DNA from: Bemisia tabaci
Lineage: Eukaryota > Arthropoda > Insecta > Hemiptera > Aleyrodidae
DNA length: 64,000 bases
NCBI RefSeq assembly: GCF_918797505.1
Contig: NC_092793.1
Coordinates: forward strand, 77,931,912 to 77,995,911
Direction of reading: 5' to 3'
In this document: positions 12,401 through 23,083 of the stretch, piece by piece
How positions within the stretch are numbered: the stretch's first letter is position 1
How the letters are laid out: the number at the start of each line of letters is the position of its first letter
Notes under the pieces: generated by a model
What the model was told of the DNA's origin: nothing
Seen by the model: only the letters and a program-made list of their open reading frames with translations
Databases searched by the model: none
Position numbers and translations under genes: made by a program

Positions 12401-15400
12401 ATAGAGAAATAAAAACATACACAGGAATCGTTTCTGTTCATGTGCAAATTTTAAAGCTTTCCCTGCGATCTTAATACAGAATGTCCCATGATAAATTTTA
12501 CACATAAATGATTAAGCCTGACACAAAGAGTTCTATTGTTTTGCAAATTACAAAAAAAGAATATGTATCTTGAATAAAATCAAGAAATATCTTACAGAGA
12601 GATACGCTGGGTACAAATCGCCATTAAAGTTGAACTGGTACGGAGTGTCTTTGTTGAAGATAGTAGCTAAAGAACGTGGCCATTCTGGGGGTACAACAGC
12701 ATTCTCCTCACCTAAAGTCCAATAAACCTATAAAAAAATAAGGGACAAAAAACACATTCAGCAGTTAGGGAAAATAACACTGCCATATTCTTGATCAGTA
12801 CTAATTTTCACATTATTTTCATTTGAAAGCACCTCAAAGAAGAAAAAGTTAAAGAATAAAAATGGTTATTATTGCTGTAATTGATATTTTAAATTTAAAT
12901 TGAAGAAAAAGTGAGGGGGTATCCAGAACAAACCAGACGGCCTCTGCCCTGCCCGTCAGTTGTAAAGTAACATGAGTTACTTAATGTAACGTAATGCAAC
13001 TGTAAGTAACGTTGTAGTGTAACTTGTCTTTTTTGAGGAGTCTCAAGTAGCTCCTGTTAAAACGCCATACATCTAATTTCAACGTATGAGGCTAACCCAA
13101 CATTTTCTTATGGCTGTAGCTTATTTTTGCCCTGCATCTTTTTTCTACCTAGTACTTATTCTTATTCCACTTGTTTCATGCTGCAGTAGTCTTTCAGCGT
13201 GAATAACAGCCACAAGCAACAGATGAAATTCGATGAATTATTTTTTCTTATTAGATAAAACCCTACCTAAAACTATAAGAATCAATACAAACTTTGCAAA
13301 CAAAAGGCTGTGAGGTCTCAAATTTACGAGAGGCTAATTAGGATCAAATGCGATGAAATTTCCATTGACGCTTTGGAGGTATGGTGCATCCCATCACAAT
13401 TGGATCTGACCAAAATATTGCAGCCAGGCATTCACTAATGTGTTCTTTTTGTTGTTGTTGCAACATCAAATCAATTACTGCTTTCTTTGATTAATTATTG
13501 CATAATCATCAACGGATCTTAAGTAAGTACTTGCACATGAAATATATCATCTCGGCACTTCTGCAACCCAAGCAGAATTCTATTTGCATTCCGAGTTCTT
13601 GATATCTGTTGGATCAATTTTGTGAACTGATAACAACTGAACAGAACTGAATAAACTGAATAAACTGATAACAGGATAGCATATAAGTGCTGGTGATCAT
13701 ATTTTTAATGTGTGGTTCAGATGCAGATGTGGTGGAACGTTCCAAATTTTCAAGACCAGCAATGAAAATTTCACATTGTTTGAGCCTGACTAGTCTCTCA
13801 TACATTTGAGATCTTTTCATAACCTTTTCTTCGCAAGCTTCAATAATCATTTCTCCAGTTTTCGAAAGTATTTTGTCGAGTAAAAAAAGAAAATTCATAG
13901 CTATCTGCTATTCGTGGATGTCAATTCATACTAAAAGACTACCGCAACATGAAGATATGCACTAGAACAATAACATACAGCTAACACTAGCTCCAGCAAG
14001 ACAGCCGTAGAAAATTTCCAGGTTGGTTTTATGCCTTTAAATTTTGCAAAAAGCATTGTTAGGAGTTGATACAGACTCCTTCAAAAGAAGTCAATTCTAT
14101 GAAAATAACAGCAAGAGCGAAGGCCATCCTAAATGCTCGGGGTATCTCTTTGTAATATAGAGCAGGTACGAAACGTACTATACAATCTCTCTTTGTAATA
14201 TAGAGCAGGTACGAAACGTACTATACAACAGTTGCAAAAAAGAGGAAAAATCTAACTGCCACAAAAATCAAGAGTATTGCAGATGACAGCAAATTACACA
14301 AGAGGGACATTTTTGAGAAAGAATTAAAACAAAACAAAAATATACTCGAATACTGACTTCAAATGTTTTTCTCAGATCTTCTGCAAAACAAGGACAATTG
14401 CGTACTGCAATTCCTAGTTCTTTAACTTGCGTGAGTGACCTCCAATCCATATTTGCACTGCCCAGATAAAACTCTCTCCTGTCGACAATGATGAATTTTG
14501 TGTGTAAGATTCCTGCTCCAACCAGCTTTGAGAAATCTAAATGACGGACCTGTAAAAGCAAAACAGATTGAGAGAATGCATGGGAATAAAAATAAAATTC
14601 TACCAAAACATAATTTCATGAGAACTTGTCATGGAAAAATTGTGGCCTTGAGTGTAGTTGCGAACTATATGTAGTTGTGATTAATAATCATCTAGGATAA
14701 AATAAAACTATTTGTAAGTCACCACCTTAAATTCACAAAGCTTTTTTCCAGACTTACCTACTTGGAAGTTTTTCAGGCAAAATTTCATAAAAAACCTATT
14801 CTCCTGAATTTTGTACTATTTTTATTTAGGCCAAATTTTGCAAGAATTATTTCAACTCTGACTGAAAAATACAGGGTAGCATGCCTTAAACTAGAACTGG
14901 AAGAGGTGACTTTAAAGTTCTATTTAAAATAATGTGCCTACATCTACAATGCTAAAGAGTTACATAATCATTAAACTTGAAAAGCATCTGAGCAATCCTT
15001 TTAGATAGATTCAGAATAGTAAAAGGCATACTTACTTCAGCAAGATTTTGCTCTTTAAGAAAGTCAGTGTCATAGTTTGATGATTTGCTATTTGGGAGAT
15101 TCTGTGCAATTCGAATCTTGACATTTTTCTGTTGACCTTTTCTAATGATACTTTGAAAAATCATTTCACCCTGGAATAAAGTGAAAAATTCCTTTTAAAA
15201 TGTGAATGATAAAATTGATGAAACGGGAGAGGATTTTGAATTTTTCCCACATATTGATTGTCGTGTGCAAAAAGCTTAATAGAATGATGGCTTATAGGAA
15301 ATGCTTCCATATACTATGGCAATATTCCTTTCAAAATCACAAAATGTATTTATAACTTCTGTCAACACCTCAGCATATTTTTCCCTTACATTTTTCGATT

Positions 15401-18400
15401 CCCATTTTTAACTCAAGTTTCAGTCAATCCAGTCCTCATTTTCAACTTTTTCACTTTATCCCTCTACAATCTTTAATAATGTCACATAAAATTAATTACT
15501 AGACTTGCAACTGATACCTACATAGATTATAGCCAACCAATCACGCGTAGCCTTGTTGTCTCACCATCCGTGACGTCAGCAAGACTATATAAGCGTGGGT
15601 TGCCTAAAAATCGAGGTCTTTTTACCATCTTACGACCCACGACCCATGTCTCTCTCTCAGGTCTTTTAACATCCTTATGACCCACGACCCGTGTAAATCT
15701 CTCTCATCGGTTTTATTCCATCAATAGTGCAACTCTTTGTTTCAACTTTAACGCTGTATAATTTAGTGACATTTAATTTGTGAAATCTGTGATATGTGCC
15801 TTCACCACGTCAATACAAGTTATTTCATCTGAACTCTCGTTTTATCTTTTAACGAACATTCCTTAGTCAGTTTGTCAATCCTGACTCAAAAAGATTGACT
15901 GGTGCCGAAATTCTTTAAACATTTTCTCAAGAACCCATATTAGTGAATGGATGCTTGATCACCATTTTTAAGCGCATCCAACATTACAACAACTTCATTA
16001 AATAAAAATTTAAATAACTTCATTTATTTTCTTTTGGGCACTGCAACTGAGCCTCGCACTAGTGAAAAACAAATTATCTGCCCAAAAAAGTCTATATTTC
16101 CTTCGCCTTTTCCTTCTATTGAGAAAAAGTTTTTGAAAGGAGTGCATGGACATTACTTGAAATCCAAGTGAAGTCTCACATATTCCTAGTATTACTTGAG
16201 TCATGAAATAAATTGATACAGTTTAAAATGGAGAAAAAATATATTATGAAGTTTAAACTGCTATAACTGCAAGAAACAATGGGGCATGTTGATTTGGACA
16301 CTTCATAGATCTTGGAATAAATAATGTACATATTTTAAGGAAGACAAATTATACAATACCAGTTTTGAAGATGGATGAGGCTCTGATATGACATCATCAT
16401 TCCGCAGAGACCAATAGAAAGAGGCTATGTCAATAGTGCTATTAGCTCTTTCAATCATATCGTACCATGTTTCAAAAGTTGATGGAAAGGAGACTGAATT
16501 GTTATCATACGTTAAGCCAACTGGAATAGATTCAACCAACGAACCCCTGTGAGTTAAAAAGAGAGATGTCTAATTAAAAAAATACAGCATGATGGAAGCT
16601 AAAATTTCTAATAAATAAGGATATTCTAAAACAGTGATAATGATTGCTGTTTCACAAGAAATAGCACCCATCCCTATGATTATACATCAACATGTTAGCT
16701 TTGAATCTAAGGCATCCTTGTATCCATTTTTATTGAATCAAATTGTAACTTTCCTGTGCTCTTTTTGAAGGAAGTGTAAAATTTGTTAGAACAGTTGAGA
16801 AAAACTACATAATGGACCACTAGACAAGGTACGAATTTCAGCAGTCTGATACATGTTTCTTAACCAAAATTTCACGTAGATTACGATACGCACAACGAAA
16901 ATTACCGAAGTTAACTCCTTACGAAGAAATCAAATTATTCTTAATGCGTGAATTGAAACCACCCGCTCATGAAAACTCAATGCTCTACGTGATTCACATC
17001 GCGCGCTGAACGTTATCATGAACGTCTCAGCGATATAAAAATCTGGCAACCGAAGTCTTGACGCTTTGGCTCAGCTATAGCGAATTGCTTATAGTTTGAA
17101 CAACACATGGTTGGAAATGAACATTGCTCGATTGAGAAGCTTGCTGAAACCATTGTAGTGCGGGATTTGACTCACGTAGAGCTTTGAGTTTCTTGTGAGC
17201 GGGCAGTTCAAATTCCTCGTAACCAATGTGAAATAAAAAGGTTAATATTTTTGTTAAGAGTTGGTTTCAGTAATTTTCGTTGCGCGAATCGTGTCCTACG
17301 TGAAATTTTGGTTAAGAAACATGTATTAGAATGCTTATATTCGTACCCTGTCTAGTGGTCCATTTAAGAAAAGTCATTATTCGCCTTTTTCCTCTTTGTA
17401 AATTAGAATTCAGGCTGAGGCACAGCAAATAAACAGACTACCTACCGACAACCAGGAGAGAAACTTCCTGCCGGATCATACGCTGCATCACAACCTACAA
17501 GTCCTTGAAGCTCAGAATTAGCAATCAAATCTTGAATGTGCAAGTATGGTAGTAAGAGGATTGTCATAGTGAGAATAAAAAGTACCGTGGCTGCTATAAA
17601 TGTGGGACTTCGCCATACAGCCCTACGGATCCTGCAAAAAAAAGTGGAGCACTTCATTATTATAATCTTAGGGAATTTGACCAAAAAAAATCACCCTGTC
17701 AGTTTGACCTGTGTCTCTTTTTAAGTCTAGAAATTCATCAATCTCTCTGCTAAGAAGGAATTTATTCTTTGAAAACCTCCTGAAAAATAAAATTATTTTA
17801 ATATACTGGACCACCGTACAGGCTCTGGATCCAAGCATTATGTTTCATGATTCCTTGTCACAATTTTGCATAGAAAACAATTCTCACTATTAAAATTTCT
17901 GAAGTTATTACCTCCGAAGACAGATACTGGGTACTGATGTTTTACTGACATATTTTTATGTTTAATATTTTAGGAGATCAGTTTAAATTTAAACTGTTTT
18001 TTCGACACCCATAGGGCAATTGACCAATAATCAGTAAAATTTTATTGGCTTTTTGACACTCAGAACAGTAAACTAGTATCAGTAGAAAAATGTACTGGTC
18101 TACAGTTCAATGAGTGTCAAAAGCAGTTAAATATAGTTATAGGTACCATTGACTTATAACACAATCTAGACCGTGCACTTGGCCATTTTTATCAGCATTG
18201 ATAAGAGCCTTCCAACGAATACTTACCTACATACTTCGAAAAGATATTGAAAGAAAAAGAAGAAAAACAATCTTGAGTCTTTTTGACTGCTTAAATGTTT
18301 ATACTTAACTCGGGCTTAGCTCTAATGGAAAAGAACATTCCCACAATACTCACGGTTTATTATCCATCTCTGGTTTTTTCAGGTCTACTTCAAAGAACAG

Positions 18401-18961
18401 TCCATTATTTTCATGAGGCTAGAAACAAATGAAAAGAGTGACATGAGTGATTAGAGAGACCTATTTTATTATAGACATCTTCAAAAGATTGGAAACTGAT
18501 GGAAAAACGGCAATATGGCTCCCCTTTGGTGCGTTCGTTTGGATCTGGACATGAGACTGCAAATGCTCATAGAAAGTGGTGTGTTGGGAGATTTTCACCC
18601 GAAGTATTTCTAAAATCATCGAAAACATTTAAAGTTCATCATTTGCCACCTGGACTCAATAATCTCTGGGAAGTGATACGACGTATTGCATTAAGGTAAT
18701 ATCTAGCAAGAATAGCTTCAAGGATTAAGAAAGAATATTGTATTAAGTATTTTATTCAGGTATTATGCTTTTGACTGGAGTATAAATAATGGTTCTAGGT
18801 AAAACAAGGCGGGCCAGGCGCGCATCGCGAAGAACCCTTGCACTTAGACCCTGCCAGAATGACAACCCTCAAATCATACAGGCATAGGTAGGAATGTAGA
18901 AATTCTTAGAATAAATATAGCAAAGGAAACTTACTTTGAGATCGGGTTGCTTGATTAGCAT
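6234..18961 (-). CDS. PLD3: Phospholipase D3/D4-like protein, 11 exons, complete
   Basis: Coding exons, in transcript order: 18961-18935, 18418-18354, 17631-17446, 16546-16360, 15170-15036, 14549-14358, 12727-12596, 11108-10969, 9360-9198, 7709-7610, 6412-6234. They total 1506 bases, i.e. 501 residues plus TAA. Every junction is GT-AG and the phases agree throughout. Residues about 40-61 are one hydrophobic segment after a short cytoplasmic tail, so this is a type II membrane protein. HKD motif 1 is H216, K218, D223 in HTKFIIVD, followed by [21 protein letters not shown] motif 2 is H430, K432, D437 in HNKYMVTD, followed by [11 protein letters not shown]. The order of motifs ([35 protein letters not shown]) and the length (human PLD3 is about 490) fit PLD3/PLD4. 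In mammals these are endolysosomal 5'-3' nucleic-acid exonucleases, with a reported role in lysosomal lipid synthesis. That role here is inferred by family. Several N-x-S/T sites suit a lumenal domain. Confidence 0.93.
7610..7709 (-). CDS. PLD3: PLD3-like exon 10 (second HKD motif)
   Basis: Acceptor TTTAACAG, donor GTATGT, 100 bases leaving phase 1. It encodes [20 protein letters not shown] followed by [15 protein letters not shown] and D of the second motif are intact. Confidence 0.94.
8966..9107 (-). other. Candidate stop-containing (poison) exon in PLD3-like intron 9
   Basis: A long pyrimidine tract ending CTTTCTTTCAG immediately precedes it and a GTAATT donor follows. It is 142 bases. 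Included after exon 9 (phase 0), it reads LVNAV then TAA, removing the second HKD motif. A different frame stays open for 47 codons. It may equally be chance splice-like sequence. Confidence 0.3.
9198..9360 (-). CDS. PLD3: PLD3-like exon 9
   Basis: Acceptor GACAG, donor GTAAGT. Its first base completes the split Lys codon. It encodes [20 protein letters not shown], then LLISHW, which is diagnostic for PLD3/4. It ends in phase 0. Confidence 0.93.
9564..9998 (+). other. Unrecognised 144-codon open frame in PLD3-like intron 8, antisense
   Basis: Real ATG ([20 protein letters not shown]...). The longest open frame in the introns, opposite to the host gene. No domain, signal or splice-site support seen. 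Possibly a mobile-element remnant. Confidence 0.2.
10969..11108 (-). CDS. PLD3: PLD3-like exon 8
   Basis: Acceptor TTTCAG, donor GTAAGT, 140 bases leaving phase 2. It encodes [20 protein letters not shown], then [11 protein letters not shown], the second-lobe core strand. Confidence 0.9.
11664..12279. mobile_element. Large foldback element in PLD3-like intron 7
   Basis: The ends AATGGGCCTGTTGCAAAC and its complement bound arms of about 235 bases (11664-11897 and 12041-12279), imperfect along their length, around a spacer of about 143 bases. No coding capacity. A typical foldback MITE. I see no clear target duplication. Confidence 0.7.
12596..12727 (-). CDS. PLD3: PLD3-like exon 7
   Basis: Acceptor TTTATAG, donor GTAAGA, 44 codons from [17 protein letters not shown] to DLYPAYLS. 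It matches the linker between the two lobes in PLD3. It shows as an open frame only across the splice sites. Confidence 0.9.
13614..13898 (-). other. Unrecognised 94-codon open frame in PLD3-like intron 6
   Basis: ATG to TGA on the same strand as the host gene. The composition is protein-like for the first 70 residues ([20 protein letters not shown]...). The end is low complexity from AACTGA repeats at 13621-13675. No family recognised and no splice partners seen. It may be a transposon remnant. Confidence 0.25.
14146..14228. repeat. 43-base tandem duplication
   Basis: Two copies, 14146-14185 and 14189-14228, of a 40-base unit containing GTACGAAACGTAC, itself a hairpin (GTACG-AAA-CGTAC). They are identical, so the duplication is recent. 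In PLD3-like intron 6. Confidence 0.85.
14358..14549 (-). CDS. PLD3: PLD3-like exon 6 (first HKD motif)
   Basis: Acceptor TTTACAG, donor GTCAGT, 64 whole codons. It carries [20 protein letters not shown] and [11 protein letters not shown]. His, Lys and Asp of the motif are all present. Confidence 0.95.
15036..15170 (-). CDS. PLD3: PLD3-like exon 5
   Basis: Acceptor TTCCAG, donor GTAAGT, 45 whole codons. It encodes the helix-strand segment between DIASFYW and HKD motif 1 ([12 protein letters not shown] ... [10 protein letters not shown]). Confidence 0.9.
15478..15920 (+). mobile_element. LTR-like fragment with TATA box and primer-binding-site-like end
   Basis: It lies in PLD3-like intron 4. 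It starts TGTCACATAAAATT, contains TGACGTCA (a CRE octamer), then TATATAAG about 20 bases on. It has two imperfect copies of a GACCCACGACCC block and ends near TGGTGCCGAAATTC, which resembles the primer-binding region of BEL/Pao-like retrotransposons. No gag or pol follows, so this is a solo LTR or fragment. Both boundaries are approximate. Confidence 0.45.
16360..16546 (-). CDS. PLD3: PLD3-like exon 4
   Basis: Acceptor CACAG, donor GTATTG (not ideal). It encodes [13 protein letters not shown] and [16 protein letters not shown], the conserved start of the first PLD catalytic lobe. It ends in phase 0. Confidence 0.9.
16812..17362. mobile_element. Foldback element, TGGACCACTAGACAAGG ends, in PLD3-like intron 3
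   Basis: Arms of about 200 bases share TGGACCACTAGACAAGGTAC, the segment ACATGTTTCTTAACCAAAAT and a CGCTCA/TGAGCG block. A second copy, cut by the window edge, is at 63795-64000. Confidence 0.7.
17446..17631 (-). CDS. PLD3: PLD3-like exon 3 (membrane anchor)
   Basis: The acceptor follows a run of T (TTTTTTTGCAG) and the donor is GTAGGT. It encodes a basic stretch (IRRAVWR), the single hydrophobic segment and the start of the lumenal stalk with cysteines. An in-frame ATG upstream in the intron could give a longer exon, but the strong acceptor and the fit to exon 2 argue for splicing here. Confidence 0.85.
18354..18418 (-). CDS. PLD3: PLD3-like exon 2
   Basis: Acceptor TTTCTAG, donor GTGAGT, 65 bases leaving phase 2. 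It encodes the acidic/basic cytoplasmic tail ([20 protein letters not shown]...). The split proline codon is completed by the first base of exon 3. Confidence 0.78.
18935..18961 (-). CDS. PLD3: PLD3-like exon 1 (start codon)
   Basis: Nine codons, ATG to AAA, ending at a consensus GTAAGT donor in phase 0. An in-frame TAA lies four codons upstream of the ATG, so no earlier start is possible without another splice. Joining to exon 2 keeps the frame open. Confidence 0.72.
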
Positions 18962-19132
18962 ACTGACGGTTTAATTTTATCGGCAATAAATACTGTGAGG
19001 AACGGGAAATTAGTGAGAAGAGGTTAGAATACCCAACAGATTACAATGAAGTTTTGAAAGGACTAAAACTATAAAAGAACATAGGACATAATTATTAAAA
19101 TTAAAACAAAAAATAAAGGAGCGATGAACTTA

Positions 19133-19140
19133 TATCGATA
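19133..19140. promoter_or_regulatory. DRE-like TATCGATA upstream of the PLD3-like gene
   Basis: A perfect palindromic TATCGATA 172 bases upstream of the start codon. In Drosophila this octamer is the DREF/BEAF-32 site of housekeeping promoters. The surrounding 18962-19330 stretch is unique-looking, has CCAAT motifs near 19280-19310 and is the likely promoter and 5' UTR. Function here is inferred. Confidence 0.45.
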
Positions 19141-19546
19141 TCGGTCTCAAAGAAAGAAAGGAATCACAAATTACGCAACGGAAATTGGACACATCCTTTG
19201 TTGATATCTCACAAATGACGAAATCAGAGTCGGAATGTAAACAAACAACGAGAATGCTGTTCTCGCGAACCGCGAACATCATTGGAGCATTCTGTTACGC
19301 CATCCGCCAATAAGAACCAGGCTACATTAGTAAAATAGACACACCGTCTCCATGCCACATCATGAGTCATGACCCAACTTAGTCACAAACTTCCTTCAGA
19401 CCTGCGTTTTCTCGCAGTGACGTTGAAATGTACATTTCTTCCTCGCCAGCCTCTGTTTTTTTATGTTGAGGGCAAATACATTATGAAAGAATTGTTCACA
19501 TATCAGGAGCGGACTGGTATCGAAAAATTGAGGCGGCGATCATGAT

Positions 19547-19686
19547 TTGGACTGCACTTTGCGATTAGGAACTATAAATTCCGGCCCGGTTTAAAAACAA
19601 CGTATGTACCATTAGTTTCCCTATGCAAATAAGTGTTTTTCCAGAAGAGCCAGAATTTATAGTTCCAAATTGCAAAATGCAGTCCA
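19547..19686. mobile_element. MITE with TGGACTGCACTTTGC ends
   Basis: TIRs of about 35 bases (GGACTGCACTTTGCGATTAG and complement). It is flanked by a TT direct repeat. Full relative at 54726-54861 and half copies at 20733 and 62854. Confidence 0.75.
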
Positions 19687-19821
19687 TTTATAGGAGTCCC
19701 TCCAGAGGGAGGTAGGGGGGCCTAGAGAATTTCCGTCCGAAGAAGAGGGGGGCTATGGGGCCCTCCCGAGGAAAATTTTCTTCAATTAGGTACCCCTAGC
19801 ACTCAAATTTTGGTTGCTGGC

Positions 19822-20592
19822 ATGACGGCATGACGGCAAATTTTGCAATTTTTTAAATGTAGGTGTAAAGAAAAATCGGATTCAGAAAAAAAAAAATTGC
19901 AAACGAGAGAAGGTGACAAAATCTCTCATTACCAAAGAGTATATCTCTAATTGTGTCGTCTTTCTGTGGTGCAATAGACAGCACCTTTAATTAGTTGAGT
20001 TAATACTAAGATAGGAACCGAACACGGAATTGGGCCTGGAACGGCGCGGCGCAGATACATGTTGATGATGACGAGAACTTGCGATGAAAAGGAGAAACCC
20101 TCGGCGCGGCGCGGCTGTCGGCATGTAACACGCATTTTGGCGCCTACAAGACTGCATGAATACTTCACGCGTTGCGTCAAAGACAGTGCGGTCTCTGCGG
20201 TCAGCAGCGGGCGGCGTGAAACGCATAGCGCCTACAAGACTGCATGAATACTTCACGCATTGCGCCAAACACAGTGCGGTCAGCGCGGCGCGGCGGAAGT
20301 TAAAATTATTAAACCACATTTATGTTTGTTCTTCCATAATTTTTTCGTTCATTTCATATAAATGAAAGGCCTTGTCCACACAGAGATAGGTTTACGGAAC
20401 TTAACTTTCGCGCCAAGCTCCGTGAACTTTTGCCGGTAGTATTAACAGGGCTTTCGCAAAAAATGTGTCCAACACGAGTAAACGTGTCTTATGCACCCCT
20501 TATTAGGGTTTTATTGATGTTTCAAAACGAATGAGAAAGGGGCGGCAAAACACAGGCGGCCCATGGGCGGCAAGTTAGTAAATCAGGCCCTG
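19822..20592 (-). mobile_element. Non-autonomous hAT-like element, copy 1 (one end lost)
   Basis: Reverse of the element at 22510-23627. Its right end in window orientation is the complement of CAGGGCCTGATTTACTAAC. The other end fades into unrelated sequence near 19822. It contains two units of the CGCCTACAAGACTGCATGAA / ACTTCACGCATTGCGCC tandem. No transposase. Confidence 0.7.
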
Positions 20593-20732
20593 GCTGTAAT
20601 GGCTGAATACTTCACTCACATTGTTTCTCACTCAGTCCGACCAGTCCGCCTTCAATACCTCGATAGGCAACGTGAGTGACTTGAGATCAGTAATAGTTTC
20701 TCACAGCATACCGTGCATGTGCATTTGCTTTA

Positions 20733-20835
20733 TTTGGACTGCATTTTGTAATAAGGAACTACAATCTCCGGCTAATACATAAAAACACCTATATCTGCAT
20801 GAGTAAACTAACGGCTCGTATGTTGTTTCCAGAAT
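20733..20835. mobile_element. Half copy of the TGGACTGCATTTTGC MITE
   Basis: TTTGGACTGCATTTTGTAAT and AAGGAACTACAA match the left arm of the 19547 and 54726 copies. The right arm is unrecognisable. Confidence 0.5.
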
Positions 20836-21116
20836 GAGTCCCAAAGCGAAATTCCTGATGGCAAATCATATTTGTATTCATAGCTGCTGCGGCTTGAAAC
20901 TTCCCTCCCTCTGTCTCTAACTTGTTCCGACCAGTTGGCTTTCCATATTTCGATAGGCAAATAGGCTCACACCTGCTCTTAATGCTACTTTTCGTTACTA
21001 CCTTCCTACTCTTCAATTGCGTAAGTAATTTATACTTGCTCAACTTGATTTTTCTTCACTGTTAGCATAATATTTTGCGTAAATTTTATCCTATGAATTT
21101 GCTAGTTTTTCTTCAA

Positions 21117-21150
21117 AAAAAAAAAAATAAAATAAAATAAAATAAAATAG
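21117..21150 (+). repeat. A-run and (AAAAT)n microsatellite
   Basis: A poly(A) run followed by five or so AAAAT units. Simple repeat. Confidence 0.85.
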
Positions 21151-21245
21151 GAGCGGAGCGGAATTTTAGAAACACCGCAATGAAGGTACGTGGTCTTGCA
21201 GTTTGGTCGTCGACATACCTATACCATTTATTCAGGACCAGAGTA

Positions 21246-21476
21246 TTGCCGTGCTAAGAAAGAACGCTGTGTGAACCTTCAGGCGTTGCCAAATTTCTTT
21301 TGATAAAACACGGCTTTCCTGGTAAAATTTTTCAGATAATTTTGTTCTCGATTTCAACCATAGTCTCTGAAAATTTCAGGAAAAAATATTTATAAATTTC
21401 TCCAAAAATAAACATTTTAGTTAGGGAAATTTGGCAACTCTCGAATGTTCATACGGCGTTTTTCCTTAGCACGGCA
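21246..21476. mobile_element. MITE with TGCCGTGCTAAGGAAGAACG ends, copy 1
   Basis: TIRs of about 50 bases: TGCCGTGCTAAGAAAGAACG ... GTTGCCAAATTTC at left, and GAAATTTGGCAAC ... CCTTAGCACGGCA at right. Other complete copies at 42567-43230 and 63533-63784. Confidence 0.8.
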
Positions 21477-21718
21477 GAATAAGGGAGGCGCATGAGGAGT
21501 GGTTGCACTAGTTGCCATCACAAGAAGGGCGCTAAAAGGAGAGGAAAGAAAACAAATCAGGGAAAAGAGGGGGGTATGAAGGGTGACAATTAATATCGAA
21601 TTTACCCGGCTACCAGGCAGCACGGATAATAAACTTTTCAAAAACATAGTCATCGAGCTACATGCATTGACTAAACCGATAAACGATGCGTGATTCTGTT
21701 GATAGATACTGTCCACTT

Positions 21719-22335
21719 AAATTTCGCCTTCAATTGCGCTGTCTAGACACCATGCATACCGGAGACCGCGAACAGTTATTATTCATTCGAAAAACACACA
21801 TTTATGTCGCTCCGTAAGCAGCGAAGGATGCTGTGATCAATTAGAAAGGATCGTCCATTTACAGTTCGCCTTCAATTTCTCTGCATAAGCAAGAAACACA
21901 ATTCTCTTCGAAAGAACACAAATTGGATCGCATTTAGCAAAAAGGAACTAGCGTGATTACGGTGTTTCCAAAATAGTATGCAACTTTCTCTTTCCTTTAA
22001 AAGTACTCAAAATATGTATAATATTCAAATTTACACTATTATTTTCTTTTAAAATGACAATTTTTCGTGGGAAGCAAAAAATATTTGCTATTCGGAGAGA
22101 TCTTTTGAATAACTATGGAGAAGCAACATTTTTAAAACACTGTAATCGCGCTGGTTCCTTGCTAAATGGGGTCCAATTAATCTTGCTCCATAAAATTTGC
22201 TGAAGAATAAGCCATGCGTGGACCTCTTGCAAGACATGCCACTTTAGGTTCGCCTTCAATTTCGCCACATAGGCAACAAACATACTTAGGAGCGCGATTA
22301 GTCATCTATTCGGAAGCACAAATTTATATCGCACC
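21719..22335. repeat. Dispersed TTCGCCTTCAATTT repeat, three diverged units
   Basis: TTCGCCTTCAATT occurs near 21724, 21857 and 22248, each followed by GCATA/CATAGGCAA-like and ATTCG-AA-CACA blocks. Units are irregularly spaced. Same superfamily as the arrays at 29521, 50411 and 55592. Confidence 0.55.
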
Positions 22336-22451
22336 ACAAACTTCAATTGAACAAATGAAAAATGTCATGAATCTATCGAAAGAATAAAAATCTCTGGTTT
22401 AGTATTCCAGCTGTGGAGTAAAGTCCCTCTCCTTGTGAGCAATCACATATA

Positions 22452-22509
22452 GACGGTGAAACTACCAGCCCACGTATCTCCTTTGCAGTATTTAAAAATC
22501 TCCGCTCCC
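22452..22509. mobile_element. Left piece of a CGACGGTGAAACTACC MITE split by a hAT-like insertion
   Basis: It matches the left end of the intact copy at 37139-37397 (GACGGTGAAACTACC, CACGTATCTC, TTTGCAGTATTTAAAAATCT). It stops exactly at the 8-base duplication CCGCTCCC of the inserted element and resumes at 23628. Confidence 0.75.
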
Positions 22510-22788
22510 CATGGCCGGATTCACCTATTTGCCGCCCATGGGCCGCCTGCATTTTGCCGCCCCCCTCTCATTCGTTTTGAAACTCGATAACAACCATCAA
22601 ACGAACGTGTCAGCGGGGGAGGGGTGCATAAGACGCATTTACTCGTGTTGAACACATTTTTTGGGAAAGCCCTGTCAACACTACTAGCAAAAGTTCACGG
22701 AACTTTGCGCTAAAGTTAAGTTCCGTAAACCTATCTCTGTGTGGACAAGGCCTTCCATTCATAAGAAATGAAAGAAAAAATTATGAAA

Positions 22789-23016
22789 CACTGGAAAAAA
22801 AACACATTAAACCTAGAGTCCAGACTCTTGAAAACATTGACAAGAAAAAGGACTCTTGATTCAAACAGATTTAAGCTTAAATCAAGAACCAAGCCTCTTA
22901 ATTCGAGCGGATTTCTTTTTGATTTAAGCTTAAATCTGATTGAATCAAGGGTCCTTTTTCTTGTCAATGTTTTCAAGAGTCTGGACTCTAGATCCAATGT
23001 GTTTTTTTTCCCAGTG
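22789..23016. mobile_element. CACTGG-ended foldback 1
   Basis: CACTGGAAAAAAAACACATT ... GTGTTTTTTTTCCCAGTG, near-palindromic throughout. The arm carries GAGTCCAGACTCTTGAAAAC and ATTGACAAGAAAAAGGAC. It is flanked by AA direct repeats and nested in the hAT-like element at 22510-23627. Sister copies at 35762 and 41810. Confidence 0.85.
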
Positions 23017-23083
23017 AAGAACAAACATAAATGTGGATCAATGATTTTAACTTCCGCCGCCGCGCCGCGCAGACCGCACCGTA

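Noticed and set aside
17442..17684. Longer PLD3-like exon 3 starting at an intronic ATG
   Set aside because: A T-rich acceptor at 17632 and perfect phase fit with two upstream exons make the spliced version better. Kept only as an alternative start.
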